The notes: generated by a model not told the origin, from the letters alone. DNA of 33,943 nt from Bacteroidales bacterium (GCA_018401015.1 JAGYLP010000008.1:1-33943); one strand, 5' to 3'. Shown: positions 1 through 9,311, numbered from the stretch's first letter. A program made the numbers and translations.

Positions 1-245
1 TAACCCGCACCACCCATATAAACGCGGTCGTAGGGCTCATAATGAGGAGCTTCTCCGCCGCAACCGCCTGCCGGAGCAACCGTATCGGGGGAATAAACAG
101 CCTGTAAATGAGCATAATTGGTATGACATCCAACACAAGATGCTACCGATAGTTCGTCGCCGTCGTCGCCTTTACAGCTGACCATAATTACCAGGCCCGA
201 TAAGGCCAGCATGACAAAGGGACCAAATAGTTTTTTGAAATTCAT
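1..245 (-). CDS. Putative haem-binding (c-type cytochrome-like) lipoprotein, C-terminus outside window
   Basis: The minus strand reads open from an ATG at 245 to the window edge (81 codons, no stop), so the C-terminus is missing. The N-terminus MNFKKLFGPFVML leads into a hydrophobic stretch ending in MVSC, a lipobox with Cys24, followed by an acidic KGDDGDE run of the kind that follows the Cys of exported Bacteroidota lipoproteins. A single CVGCH motif (CxxCH, covalent haem c attachment) lies about 15 residues later. The family cannot be named from 81 residues: a small cytochrome c or a larger haem-containing lipoprotein both fit. The haem motif and lipobox are seen directly; an electron-transfer role is inference. 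Confidence 0.75.
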   Translation of the reverse strand, partial: MNFKKLFGPFVMLALSGLVIMVSCKGDDGDELSVASCVGCHTNYAHLQAVYSPDTVAPAGGCGGEAPHYEPYDRVYMGGAG

Positions 246-849
246 AGCTAATAGAATTAGTTGATTAATAAAGTTGATTACGACCCTCCCTTTTACCTCA
301 TTTTCCATAGAGAAATTGTCCGGTTTCTCTTTGATTTCCCAATGCAATAGGTAGAAATCGTTGTTGCCTTTCGTAAAAATACCATGAAGGCATAGCGACT
401 CGCAATGGTTAACGATGTTTAAAAACAAACGAAAACATGTTCTACAACTTAAAATGAGGTCATTTAGAACGCAACCCCACTTAATTTCGAAATCATCTCA
501 TTATTTTATTGACATAGATCAATATTTCCATGAATTAGATCAGCAATCGGAGTGCCTCCAGATAAAGAAACCCGCAGAAAGCCTATAAACACATGCAACT
601 CCAATCAAAACGACCTCAGCAACCACGAAAACGCGCAAAATCGATTCGAAAACAAGAAAAGTGATCAAAAAAGAAGCTCAATTATCAACCCAAAAGAAGC
701 AATTTCGATTCCCGAAAAGGAAAATGGAGGATGGCTGTCCAAACAAAAAATGATACTTTTAGAAAGCAGGTGAAACGAAAAAATTCATCCGTGAATTAAT
801 CCGATTCAGACTAAAACAAAAGCCCGAACCCTGCAGTTAATAAGGTACG
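246..849. other. Intergenic region, about 600 nt, no convincing gene
   Basis: This AT-rich stretch separates two divergent genes and must carry both promoters. I found no TTG-N19-23-TAnnTTTG pair, tRNA, or U-tracted terminator. A GTG-started open frame at 552-773 (73 codons) gives a Lys/Asn/Glu/Arg-rich low-complexity product without a recognisable domain; I treat it as chance. A weak dyad lies at 309-330. Confidence 0.6.
309..330. repeat. Short inverted repeat (7-bp arms) upstream of the haem lipoprotein
   Basis: Arms AGAGAAA (309-315) and TTTCTCT (324-330) are perfect complements around an 8-nt spacer. The stem is AT-rich and has no U-tract, so a terminator is unlikely. It sits 64 nt or more upstream of the minus-strand start at 245 and could be an operator or chance. 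Confidence 0.25.
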
Positions 850-2547
850 ATGTTCTTAAATTCATTTCCCATGGCTAAAATGATTCGAGTATTCTGCGAA
901 AACAATCAAAGCACGCATTACTTCCCCCTCGGCACCTCCTTATCGGAGATGGCGCTTCAATCTGAAATTGCTCCCGACAATCAAACCATTTTGGGTGCTA
1001 TGGTTAACAACGAAGTGCATGAGTTATCCTATGAAATTTACAAACCCAAGAATATTTTCTTGCTCACCTATCAGCATAGTTATGGGAAGCAAATGTATAT
1101 CCGGTCGCTTACCATGGTATTATACAAAGCGATAAAGGATAGTTTCCCGCTTTTAAGACTGAAAGTAGAACATTCTATCTCGAAAGGTCTCTACTGCGAA
1201 TTGACCGGACCAGCCATGGACAAAGACATGCATCGGGAAGTGGTGATGCAAATCAAGCATCGAATGCAGGAAATTATACAAGAAGATTACCCGATAACCC
1301 GCGATGAAGTTGAAACTAGCGAGGCCATACAGATTTTTAAAGATCTCGGCTTGAACGATAAAGTTAAACTACTTTCTAGTCGTACTGATCTGTATTCCAG
1401 CGTATATCAGCTCGAAGATATTCGCGATTACTATTATGGACCGCTGGTCCCTTCGACTGGTTTTTTGAAGGTCTTCGACTTGATTCCTTATTATCATGGA
1501 ATGCTGCTCATCTTTCCAAAAACAGAGAATCCAATGGTGTTGGAAGATATCGTGATCCAACCGAAAATGTTTGAAATCTTTCAGGAACATAAGGATTGGG
1601 TAGAGATTTTAGAGGTCCCCACTGTGGGCGAGCTGAATGCCATGATTGAATCGAAAAAAATAAGCGAACTCATCAAAGTTGCCGAAGCTTTGCAGGAAAA
1701 AAAGCTAGCCTCTATCGCCGATCAGATTCACGAGCACAAACATCCGATTCGCGCGATTTTTGTCTCTGGCCCTTCATCCTCCGGGAAAACTACTTTCACC
1801 AAACGACTCGCCATCCAATTAAGAGTATTGGGTTATCGGCCTATTCAAATATCGCTCGACAACTATTTCGTGGAGCGAGAAAAAACGCCCCGCGATGAGC
1901 ATGGCGAATACGATTTTGAAACCCCCGATGCGTTAGACATTCGTTTATTTTCAAACCAGATGCGGGATTTACTCGACGGCAAGCCGGTGATTATGCCACG
2001 TTTTTCCTTTACGAATGGGAATCGTTATTTTGTCGATAAGGAATTGCAAATGGAGGAAAGGAGCATTTTAATTATCGAAGGGATTCATGCTCTGAACCCC
2101 TTACTCTCCGATTTTCTCGAAAGCCGGGAACAATTCAAGGTGTATGTTTCGGCCTTTACCCAGTTGAATCTCGATTTACACAATCGGATTCCCACGACCG
2201 ATAATCGACTCATTCGACGAATGGTAAGAGATTCCTTGTATCGAGGTTACTCGGCGCTCGACACCTTAAGCCGATGGCCGAGCGTTCGTCGAGGCGAAGA
2301 CCGCTACATTTTCCCCTTTCAGGAACAAGCCGATGTGATGTTTAATACCGCTTTAGTTTTTGAGCTAAGTGTATTAAAATGGTATGCACAACCGCTACTG
2401 GAGCAGGTTCCACGAAATGTTTCAGTGTATGCCGAAGCCAAACGCCTGATGAAATTTTTATCCTACTTTCAGGCTATTCCTGACCACGACATTCCGGCAA
2501 CCAGTATTTTGAGAGAATTTCTGGAAGGAAGTAGTTTTGAGTACTAA
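850..2547 (+). CDS. Nucleoside kinase, TGS + uridine kinase-like (PRK/URK) fusion
   Basis: The product is 565 residues. Residues about 10-75 look like a TGS domain, the next segment (to about 230) resembles the threonyl-tRNA synthetase second additional domain, and the C-terminal half is a phosphoribulokinase/uridine kinase-type P-loop kinase. The Walker A motif GPSSSGKT lies at residues 307-314, followed by SLDNYFVEREKTPRDE, a typical uridine-kinase substrate loop. This fusion is common in Bacteroidota and usually annotated simply as nucleoside kinase; the substrate is not shown by the sequence. The start at 850 has an AAGG-like element 6 nt upstream; ATGs at 871 and 880 are alternatives because homology appears to begin at MIRVFC. 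The 3' end overlaps the convergent OmpA-family gene by 4 nt. Confidence 0.9.
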   Translation: MFLNSFPMAKMIRVFCENNQSTHYFPLGTSLSEMALQSEIAPDNQTILGAMVNNEVHELSYEIYKPKNIFLLTYQHSYGKQMYIRSLTMVLYKAIKDSFPLLRLKVEHSISKGLYCELTGPAMDKDMHREVVMQIKHRMQEIIQEDYPITRDEVETSEAIQIFKDLGLNDKVKLLSSRTDLYSSVYQLEDIRDYYYGPLVPSTGFLKVFDLIPYYHGMLLIFPKTENPMVLEDIVIQPKMFEIFQEHKDWVEILEVPTVGELNAMIESKKISELIKVAEALQEKKLASIADQIHEHKHPIRAIFVSGPSSSGKTTFTKRLAIQLRVLGYRPIQISLDNYFVEREKTPRDEHGEYDFETPDALDIRLFSNQMRDLLDGKPVIMPRFSFTNGNRYFVDKELQMEERSILIIEGIHALNPLLSDFLESREQFKVYVSAFTQLNLDLHNRIPTTDNRLIRRMVRDSLYRGYSALDTLSRWPSVRRGEDRYIFPFQEQADVMFNTALVFELSVLKWYAQPLLEQVPRNVSVYAEAKRLMKFLSYFQAIPDHDIPATSILREFLEGSSFEY

Positions 2548-4565
2548 TCTTTTAGAATTTTAAACTCAACTCGGCGGTTTTGAGCTCTTCCTTCCGGGTT
2601 ATCGCTTCCGTCGGGATGTTGGTTCGGAGCAATGGGTTGTTTTTCTCCATAGCCTTTTGCAACCATCCGATGCGCCTCAATTCCCTGTTCAATCAAATAA
2701 TGCTTAACCGATTCCGCCCGCTTAAAGGAAAGCTCGCGATTATAGGCTGGTTTCCCCGTATTATCGGTATGAGCGGATAGTTCGATTCGTATTGAAGGTT
2801 TGGCTCTCAAAAAAGGAATAAGTCCGGTGTCGAGAACCGTCTTAACCTCCGGGAGCAAGTCGAAACGATCGTATTCAAAGTAAATATTATCGAGAACAAC
2901 CGGCTTTTCCGGCTTTAAATCCAAATCGAAATGAATGGCCAGGGTATCGGACAAAACATAATCGCGTGTGGATAAAGAAAAAGATTTCGATTCGTAATTA
3001 TCCGACTCCACCACGATTTCGTAGAGTTCCTCGGGTTCCAAATGAAGCTGAAAATCCTGCGTAAGTAAGGAATCGCGACTCAACAATACCCGCTCATTCG
3101 TGCGTTTGTCAAAAACATACAGCAGCACTTGAGGATTATCCAATTCAGGCATCAGCCCTTTTTTCGATTCCAGGCTACGCTGGGCAATACTACCGCGAAA
3201 GACGATATCGATGTATTTTTTCCATCGAAAATTATACAGGTCGTCGCAACAAGAAAAATCCTGATAATTGATACCACCGGTGCGGTTCGACACAAAAAAG
3301 CCTTCGCGCCGATTGGTTCCATGCGCAAAATATAGGTCGTCGGCATAGGAATTAAAGGGTTTGCCGAGATTTTCAGGTTCAGTCCAGGATCGTTTATTAC
3401 CCGATGATCGGAATAAATCGAAGCCACCTAAACCCGCCCATCCTTTACTGGCAAAATACAACTTACTCCCGGCTAAATCGTAACTGAGGGAAAACTCATC
3501 GGCCGGGGTATTAATTTGTTTCCCTGCGTTTCGAATGTCGGAATATTCGCCCGTTCTGTGATTATACTGAGTGTACCAAATATCGAGTCCACCCTCACCA
3601 TCCGGGCGATCGGAAATAAAATAGAGGATTTCGCGGGAGGTGGATCGTGGATCGCGTCCGATTGCCGGATGCGTGCTGGTATAAGTAGGCGAATTAATGG
3701 GCTCAGGCAGTCTTTCGCCTTTCGTCCATTTTCCTTCCTTGAAATGACTCACATAAAGCTGGCAGTTCACTTTCTGGTTTAAATCACGGATGCACCGAGT
3801 AAAATAAAATCGTTGTTTATCGGGCGATAATGCACCATTCCCTACAATGCCATCTTCCTGATTAAATGGCACATCCCAAACTTGGTCGTACACCCACCGA
3901 TAATCGCGCTTTTTCGCGAGATGAAACTGTTTCGAGGGTAATTCCTGATTGACAAACACCGGCTCGGAGTTCCGCATCCCGGCATAAAGCAAGGTGCTAT
4001 CGTTAAGCATGAGGGGTGCAAATTCAGAATCGATTTTATTAATGGTCGAATCGAGCAAAACGAGCACAATATCCTTAGGATGAGCATCCAGACTATCGGC
4101 CATGAGGGCACCTTTGATTTCCTGATCTAGTAACCAACGCAGCTCACGACTGGTTTCCCGCCCCTTGTAAACCGATTGAAAGCGCAAAAAGGCCCGAAGA
4201 GCCGATTCTGTAGCTCCCGACATTTTTAACATCTGGCCATAGGAAAACAAGCTCTCGATATATTCCACCGAATCGGCTTCATACACTTTCAGATACCAAT
4301 CGCCGGCGCGTTGATAGTCGCGTATCGACTCATATTGATTCGCTAAGAAGTACGCGGTGGCATTATCCTTAGGCTTACGAATACAGTATTTTTCCAAATA
4401 AGGTAAAGCTTCGTACATTCGTCCCTGACCAATAAGGTATTCCGCTTTGGTTTTGAGTCTCCAACTGAAAGCCTGAGCATTCAGATTCGACTGCCATAGA
4501 GTAGAAGCCAAAACCACTAGTAAGATAGTTTTCAAGGATAAGATTGAATTACTTCGACTCGTCAT
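2544..4565 (-). CDS. OmpA-family protein with TPR and PD40 propeller (T9SS accessory, PorE-like)
   Basis: The product is about 673 residues. An N-terminal signal peptide ends near NAQA; TPR-like helices follow (about 30-130), then WD40/PD40-type propeller blades (about 160-430, with repeats such as LYFISDRPDGEGGLDIW and KLYFASKGWAGLGGFDLF), a beta-rich segment, and a C-terminal OmpA domain (about 570-673, with ELSAHTDNTG and NRRVEFKI) expected to bind peptidoglycan. This is the architecture of P. gingivalis PorE and its many paralogues, which sit beside PorP/SprF proteins. I chose the ATG at 4565; an in-frame GTG lies at 4574. It is the last gene of a three-gene cassette, 10 nt after the PorP stop, and probably anchors the secreted partner's outer-membrane attachment complex to the wall. 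Confidence 0.88.
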   Translation of the reverse strand: MTSRSNSILSLKTILLVVLASTLWQSNLNAQAFSWRLKTKAEYLIGQGRMYEALPYLEKYCIRKPKDNATAYFLANQYESIRDYQRAGDWYLKVYEADSVEYIESLFSYGQMLKMSGATESALRAFLRFQSVYKGRETSRELRWLLDQEIKGALMADSLDAHPKDIVLVLLDSTINKIDSEFAPLMLNDSTLLYAGMRNSEPVFVNQELPSKQFHLAKKRDYRWVYDQVWDVPFNQEDGIVGNGALSPDKQRFYFTRCIRDLNQKVNCQLYVSHFKEGKWTKGERLPEPINSPTYTSTHPAIGRDPRSTSREILYFISDRPDGEGGLDIWYTQYNHRTGEYSDIRNAGKQINTPADEFSLSYDLAGSKLYFASKGWAGLGGFDLFRSSGNKRSWTEPENLGKPFNSYADDLYFAHGTNRREGFFVSNRTGGINYQDFSCCDDLYNFRWKKYIDIVFRGSIAQRSLESKKGLMPELDNPQVLLYVFDKRTNERVLLSRDSLLTQDFQLHLEPEELYEIVVESDNYESKSFSLSTRDYVLSDTLAIHFDLDLKPEKPVVLDNIYFEYDRFDLLPEVKTVLDTGLIPFLRAKPSIRIELSAHTDNTGKPAYNRELSFKRAESVKHYLIEQGIEAHRMVAKGYGEKQPIAPNQHPDGSDNPEGRAQNRRVEFKILKD

Positions 4566-4575
4566 AGGATTCACA

Positions 4576-5631
4576 TTATTGTCGGAAACACGGAATTACC
4601 GAAGGATTAGGCTTGCGAAAAGGCTGATAATAAACAAAATACAATTCGAAAGCCCCCCGGAAGCGGCTGGCCAATTGTACCCCGGAAATGGTTACATCGT
4701 AGCTTAACCCAAATTCGCTGCGAGGCATTCTGGCTCCGAGATGCAGAATGATGGCATCGAAATTCCGATTAAATCCGGATCGTATTTTAAAGCCCGACTG
4801 CCAAGCCAAAATTTGATAAGGATTGGTCCCTACTGCCGTAATAAAATCGACTCCCAACAGGGCATAATTTGCTTTGCTCTGATTTCGGTAAATAAAATTA
4901 GGTCGCAAGGAATACGCACCGGAAAAAGGAATGAGGATGGCATATTGGGCACTCCAGCTAAATGGCAGCACTTCTTCCTGATAAAAACCTACATTGGGCT
5001 GAAGCAGGTTAAAAGCCGAGAAACCCACATAGTTTTCGTATCGGTTAGCAATCCGAAAGCGATACAGGGCACCCAGTTGCACATTAGGATATAGGACTGC
5101 ATCGCCGTCGTTCAGTTCCATACTATTTAAAGTAGGGTTAAAGTATCCGATAGACGGATCCCATTGTGAATCGGTGGTGGTTCCGGCCAGGGTAAATTGG
5201 TTCGCACCTAAGCCGGCTTGCAGCCCAAAGCGAAGACTTTGCTGATAGAAATTGAGCTGGTATGCAGCCGCTAACTCCAATTTCATGATGCTCAACTGCG
5301 CCAACCCAGAACGATCGTAGAGCAATAAACCTCCAAAGCTGAGCTGGTTACGCTTTAACAAATAATTTTTTTCGAAGGAAAAGGAAAGGGTACGAAAGCC
5401 TTGATCGACCGATTGCCATTGAGAACGAAAATGGTGTGTGAAGCGCCAATCGGCCTGAAAATCACCAACATTGGCCGGATTTGTAACCAAAGGAGCATAG
5501 GTGTATTGCGAAAAATGCAAATCCTGCGCAGTTACACGGTAATTCGTTAGAAGAAGGAAGGAAAAGAGAAGGAGGAACAAGCTGAGAGCCTTTGCGCGTT
5601 GGTATGAAGGTAGATACGATTCCTGTTGCAT
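4576..5631 (-). CDS. PorP/SprF family type IX secretion outer-membrane protein
   Basis: The product is 351 residues. The N-terminus has a long hydrophobic signal peptide ending near VTAQ, directly followed by DLHFSQYTYAPLVTNPANVGDF, the hallmark start of PorP/SprF proteins (FSQ, PL, NPA, G). The remainder alternates short beta strands and turns (GGLLLYDRSG, LGALYRFR, FGLSYDVT), as expected of an outer-membrane beta barrel. Family members work with the T9SS to attach or export particular cargo, and a copy next to a CHU_C protein is normally dedicated to it. It lies 39 nt downstream of that cargo gene and 10 nt upstream of the OmpA gene, so the three are very likely one transcript. Confidence 0.92.
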   Translation of the reverse strand: MQQESYLPSYQRAKALSLFLLLFSFLLLTNYRVTAQDLHFSQYTYAPLVTNPANVGDFQADWRFTHHFRSQWQSVDQGFRTLSFSFEKNYLLKRNQLSFGGLLLYDRSGLAQLSIMKLELAAAYQLNFYQQSLRFGLQAGLGANQFTLAGTTTDSQWDPSIGYFNPTLNSMELNDGDAVLYPNVQLGALYRFRIANRYENYVGFSAFNLLQPNVGFYQEEVLPFSWSAQYAILIPFSGAYSLRPNFIYRNQSKANYALLGVDFITAVGTNPYQILAWQSGFKIRSGFNRNFDAIILHLGARMPRSEFGLSYDVTISGVQLASRFRGAFELYFVYYQPFRKPNPSVIPCFRQ

Positions 5632-5670
5632 GCTCTATTCTGGATTCCGGGTTTAAAATGGTCGGTAAAA

Positions 5671-8382
5671 CTAATAAATCAGGTTCATATTTCCCGAAAG
5701 CAAGTAGGGTTTCCCTTGAAAGTCCAGGTAGCGAAGTCGATAGGCATACGATCCCGGGGGGGCCAGATCACCGCCATTTAAACGACCATCCCAGCCATGA
5801 TCCGGATGATTCGATTCAAATATCTTTTCGCCCCACCGATTAAACACTTGCAAGAAATAGCCCTCGGGCGAAATTGCCCGACCAATAGGTTTAAATACTC
5901 GATTTTCTTCGATAAAACTGAATACCGAAATAGCATTCGGAACATAGGCTGTGGTATAATTATCGACCTCAATTTTCATCCAGTTGGTATCGCGACAAGC
6001 AAAAATATTTTCAGCAATCAGGCTCACCCAATAATTGCCTGGTTCTGGGTAAGAATGGGGTAATGGATTGAATGCATAAGCGGAGTCGCCATCGCCAAAC
6101 TGCCAGTAAAAACGGTCGCCACCAATACTCTGATTCAGGAAAGTGATTACCGGATTCAGCATATCAACCGAAGAGTAATTACTGGAGAAAAGTGCTTCCG
6201 GCTTCGGATAAACCTCAATCATCGATTGTTTCTCGACGCTTCGGCTACAACCAAATTCGTTCGTAATAGTGAGTCGTATATCATAAACCCCCGGATTTCG
6301 GAACAGGTGTTCCGGATCTCTTTCATAGGAAAAATCGTGGTAGGCCGATTCATCGAATTCCCAAAAATAGGTGTAGCCATCTACCGGGTCATTATTATTG
6401 GTAAAGCTTACTGCTAAGGGAGGGCAACCAGCTGTTAAGTTCGATTTGAAGCTCACATCGGGAGGATCGGAAACGAGCACGAAATTCGATTCAAAAACAG
6501 CAGGAGTTCCACATCCATCGTAAGCATAAACCACCACATGTTCAGAGTTTTGAGGCACATAAGAACTGCTATTCCCTATGGCGCCCGATCCTTGTAATTC
6601 CAGCACATAGGGTCCCCCATTCCCCCCAGTCACGTAGGAGTCGAGGTAAATGGTATCGCCCCTGCAGATAGAATCGTCGGAGATGCTTAGGTCGAGTTCA
6701 AGCGGCGGAAGGACTTCGATGCTAACACAGCGAAAATTACTCTTGCATTGGTTTGCATCGACAATGTGCACGCAATATTCCGTACTCCGTTCAGGCCTCA
6801 CCACCAACTGCGAAGAACCTAGTCCGCCGGGATCCCAAAAATATTTATACGGAGGCACACCCCCGATGGCATTGGTTACAATTTGTGCTTCCTGGCTCAG
6901 ACAGATGGTTTGATCGGCGCTGGTGTAGAGCAAAATGGGTGCAGGTTCGGTTAGCTGCACCGATTCGGTAACCTGGCATGCATTTGCATCGGAAAGAGTC
7001 AGCACGTAAGTCCCGGCACCCAGGTTGGTAATAGCATAAGCACCTTGACCGGTATTCCACTGATAATGATAAGGGGTAACACCTCCTGTTGCGTTCGAGG
7101 TAATAAAACCATTCGTATCTCCGGCGCAGGATAAATCCTGATAATCGAGATTCACTTCCAATTGATCGGGTTCGGATACCGTAACGGAATGCACGCGTAA
7201 GCATGCGGCATCGTCGAGAATACTCACAGTATAGGTTCCTCCGCTCAATCCGGAAACATCTTGTTGGGTAGAAAAACCCCAATCGTAGGTATAGGGGAAG
7301 GATCCGCCGTTGACCCAAAGATCGATGGCACCATTTTGATTTCCATTACAATCGACAGCAGTGGCAGTATGCCCAAATTCCAGTGGAGTTAAAGGTTCAT
7401 CGATCTGAGCACTCAACTCGATAAAACAACCTGCTTCGTCGGTAAGGGTGAGCGAGTAATTTCCGGCAGGCACATTTACAAGCGTGCTACCCGTTTGACC
7501 ATTGCTCCAATCATAGCTATAATCGGGGTAACCACCACTGATTGTTGTTGCAATTTCGCCGGTACTTTCACCTTTACAAGCGACATCTAATGGGTCGAGC
7601 GTTCCTGCCAGGTTCGAAGGATAAACAAAGATGGTATCGACACAAGGTATGACCGGTGCAAAGAAAATATCGTCCACCCCGAAATCGTTACCCGACAAAA
7701 CGGTTGTTTGGTTTACCAGGCTGATGGTTGCAGTTGTATTCCCTCCGGAATTCCAGATTTGAAAATATTCTATCCATTGATTGATTGCAGGCGGAGCCGA
7801 AAACACTGGCCCCAAAGGGATACCATTTATATAGAATTGCAATTGTGCCGGATTGGAAGCCACCAGCGTCGAGATCCAGGCTGAAAAAATATAATCGATA
7901 CCTTGTATCACATTGATTTCTTGCGACCAAACGACCGTTCCGGGAATTCCGGAACCATTTATGACCATAAAGTTCACCCCGGGAGGTGGCGTATGATCGG
8001 TTCCAACAAAATTGGAATGCACGATTGCCGCGTTGGGCCCTACCCAATAAGTTCCTTCGTTCCAAACACTGGTAGCATTGTAGATATAATTAGTAAAGAA
8101 GCCCGTATTCCCTAGTTCAAAATCGCCATTGTACACAATATTTTCGCCTACCGAAGTAACAGTAAGGGCATAAACGCCAACCGCATTGATATTGATTGAG
8201 GAAGTGGTGGCTCCGGTGCTCCAGAGGTAATTTTGGTAGCCACTGCCCGCATCGAGAACGAAGGGGTTGCCGCAATAAACCGTGTCGCTTCCTAAATCGA
8301 GGGTACATTGAGCACTCCCTTTGTCATAAACAAAGAGGCTTGCACACAGCAACATCGTTATAAAAATCTGGCTTCCAGGCAT
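5671..8382 (-). CDS. Large secreted surface protein: CBM-like region, SprB repeats, PKD domains, type B (CHU_C) T9SS C-terminus
   Basis: The product is 903 residues with a signal peptide ending near GSAQ. In order: an Ig-like segment (about 27-75); a jelly-roll-like segment (about 78-245, opening IVYNGDFELGNTGFF) reminiscent of CBM4/galactose-binding folds; three SprB-type repeats (about 255-480, each with GG-P-Y-Y-W and L-AG-Y-L-L-D); another Ig-like repeat; two PKD domains (FWEFDE and FYWQFGDGDS); and a C-terminal gliding-motility-associated CHU_C domain (about 805-903, with FNRWGEKIFES and PPGSYAYRLRY). The C-terminus marks it as a type B T9SS substrate exported to the cell surface. It heads the cassette with PorP and OmpA partners. 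Adhesin is the likely role; the ligand is unknown. Confidence 0.9.
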   Translation of the reverse strand: MPGSQIFITMLLCASLFVYDKGSAQCTLDLGSDTVYCGNPFVLDAGSGYQNYLWSTGATTSSININAVGVYALTVTSVGENIVYNGDFELGNTGFFTNYIYNATSVWNEGTYWVGPNAAIVHSNFVGTDHTPPPGVNFMVINGSGIPGTVVWSQEINVIQGIDYIFSAWISTLVASNPAQLQFYINGIPLGPVFSAPPAINQWIEYFQIWNSGGNTTATISLVNQTTVLSGNDFGVDDIFFAPVIPCVDTIFVYPSNLAGTLDPLDVACKGESTGEIATTISGGYPDYSYDWSNGQTGSTLVNVPAGNYSLTLTDEAGCFIELSAQIDEPLTPLEFGHTATAVDCNGNQNGAIDLWVNGGSFPYTYDWGFSTQQDVSGLSGGTYTVSILDDAACLRVHSVTVSEPDQLEVNLDYQDLSCAGDTNGFITSNATGGVTPYHYQWNTGQGAYAITNLGAGTYVLTLSDANACQVTESVQLTEPAPILLYTSADQTICLSQEAQIVTNAIGGVPPYKYFWDPGGLGSSQLVVRPERSTEYCVHIVDANQCKSNFRCVSIEVLPPLELDLSISDDSICRGDTIYLDSYVTGGNGGPYVLELQGSGAIGNSSSYVPQNSEHVVVYAYDGCGTPAVFESNFVLVSDPPDVSFKSNLTAGCPPLAVSFTNNNDPVDGYTYFWEFDESAYHDFSYERDPEHLFRNPGVYDIRLTITNEFGCSRSVEKQSMIEVYPKPEALFSSNYSSVDMLNPVITFLNQSIGGDRFYWQFGDGDSAYAFNPLPHSYPEPGNYWVSLIAENIFACRDTNWMKIEVDNYTTAYVPNAISVFSFIEENRVFKPIGRAISPEGYFLQVFNRWGEKIFESNHPDHGWDGRLNGGDLAPPGSYAYRLRYLDFQGKPYLLSGNMNLIY

Positions 8383-8411
8383 TCTATTATACTAAACCGT
8401 TAAAGTACCTC

Positions 8412-8442
8412 CAAAGTAGAGAAAAAGAGCGTTCATTGTCAA
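8412..8442 (-). promoter_or_regulatory. Candidate promoter of the T9SS cassette
   Basis: On the minus strand TTG (8442-8440) is followed after 21 nt by TACTTTG (8418-8412), one base short of the Bacteroidota -7 box TAnnTTTG. The predicted start lies about 20 nt before the ATG at 8382. Pattern match only. Confidence 0.4.
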
Positions 8443-8592
8443 GTAAAATCGCCAATTAATTTCACTACAAACACTAGACAGCACGAAGGGGAAAAAGTTG
8501 TTAAATCCACGGATTTTAACGTTTAGAGGGGAGAACTTTTTTTAAGAATATTTTGTTCCTTTGGGCACTAGTGCTTATTAAACTTAAATACC

Positions 8593-9117
8593 ATGAATGT
8601 TACCAAAGAAAAAGTAGTTAGTATTTCATACGAATTGCGCACCAACGAAGCTAATGGTGAACCGATTGAACAAGTAGATTCAAACAATCCGCTTCAATTT
8701 ATTTTCGGAACCGGATATATGCTTCCACAGTTCGAACGCAACCTGGAGGGTTTAACGGTTGGAGAGTCCTTCTCTTTTCAATTATCTCCTGAACAGGCAT
8801 ACGGAAACGTAGATCAGGAAGCGATTGTTGACTTGAGCAAAGATTTATTTGTGATGGATGGCAAGCTTCGCGAAGATTTATTAGTCTTAGGAAATACCAT
8901 TCCTATGCGCGATGGCGATGGCAATCGCATCGATGGCCGTGTTTTGGAAATTCAAGACGAAATCGTAAAACTCGACTTCAATCATCCATTGGCAGGCGAC
9001 ACCTTGTTCTTCTCCGGCTCGATTGTAGAAGTTCGTGAAGCAACCCACGAAGAAATGGAACATGGTCATATTCACCATGATCACCACGACTGCCACGGCT
9101 GCTCACATTGCGGATAA
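8593..9117 (+). CDS. slyD: SlyD-type FKBP peptidyl-prolyl cis-trans isomerase with metal-binding tail
   Basis: The product is 174 residues without a signal peptide, so cytoplasmic. The FKBP core includes FGTGYMLPQFERNLEGLTVG and SPEQAYG, and the middle segment (about 70-125, NTIPMRDGDGNRIDGRVL) corresponds to the SlyD insert-in-flap chaperone domain. The C-terminus (about 153-174) is rich in His and Cys (HIHHDHHDCHGCSHCG), as in SlyD proteins that bind Ni, Zn or Cu. It stands alone, divergent from the T9SS cassette and followed 87 nt later by tRNA-Phe, from which it is separated by a separate tRNA promoter. Role: prolyl isomerase and folding helper, possibly metallochaperone for nickel enzymes; no nickel enzyme is in the window. 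Confidence 0.95.
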   Translation: MNVTKEKVVSISYELRTNEANGEPIEQVDSNNPLQFIFGTGYMLPQFERNLEGLTVGESFSFQLSPEQAYGNVDQEAIVDLSKDLFVMDGKLREDLLVLGNTIPMRDGDGNRIDGRVLEIQDEIVKLDFNHPLAGDTLFFSGSIVEVREATHEEMEHGHIHHDHHDCHGCSHCG

Positions 9118-9156
9118 ACATTTTGCAGCAAAACGCGAATTTTCTCCCTTTTTTAC

Positions 9157-9188
9157 TTGGAAAAAACAAGGAAAAAATTCTATCTTTG
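9157..9188 (+). promoter_or_regulatory. Promoter of tRNA-Phe (Bacteroidota TTG...TAnnTTTG type)
   Basis: TTG at 9157-9159 and an exact TAnnTTTG match (TATCTTTG, 9181-9188) are spaced by 21 nt. Transcription would begin near 9195, about 10 nt before the mature tRNA 5' end at 9205. Spacing and sequence both fit the primary-sigma consensus known from Bacteroides and Flavobacterium. Confidence 0.75.
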
Positions 9189-9204
9189 CCGCGCTTAAAA
9201 GGCT

Positions 9205-9277
<73 letters not shown>

Positions 9278-9279
9278 CA

Positions 9280-9311
9280 AAAAAACCCGGAAATTACTCC
9301 GGGTTTTTTTT
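9280..9311. terminator. Bidirectional intrinsic terminator between tRNA-Phe and the PUL operon
   Basis: Stem CCCGGA (9286-9291) and TCCGGG (9298-9303) with a 6-nt loop, flanked by A-run 9279-9285 and T-run 9304-9311, gives a U-tracted hairpin on both strands. On the plus strand it ends the tRNA transcript; on the minus strand it begins at the stop codon of the phosphorylase (9310-9312) and ends the PUL operon. Confidence 0.9.

Noticed and set aside
552-773. Small GTG-started open frame of 73 codons upstream of the nucleoside kinase
   Set aside because: Lys/Asn/Arg/Glu-rich low-complexity product, no domain, signal or ribosome site; AT-rich context makes chance likely.
6900-7620. Possible tandem DNA repeat array or CRISPR
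   Set aside because: The periodicity is protein-level (SprB repeats about 70-75 residues long) with diverged DNA and no identical repeats with spacers.
6845-8065. Long frames overlapping the CHU_C protein gene in alternative phases (for example 157 and 125 codons)
   Set aside because: Cys/Arg/Tyr-rich shadow translations inside a gene with clear SprB, PKD and CHU_C domains.
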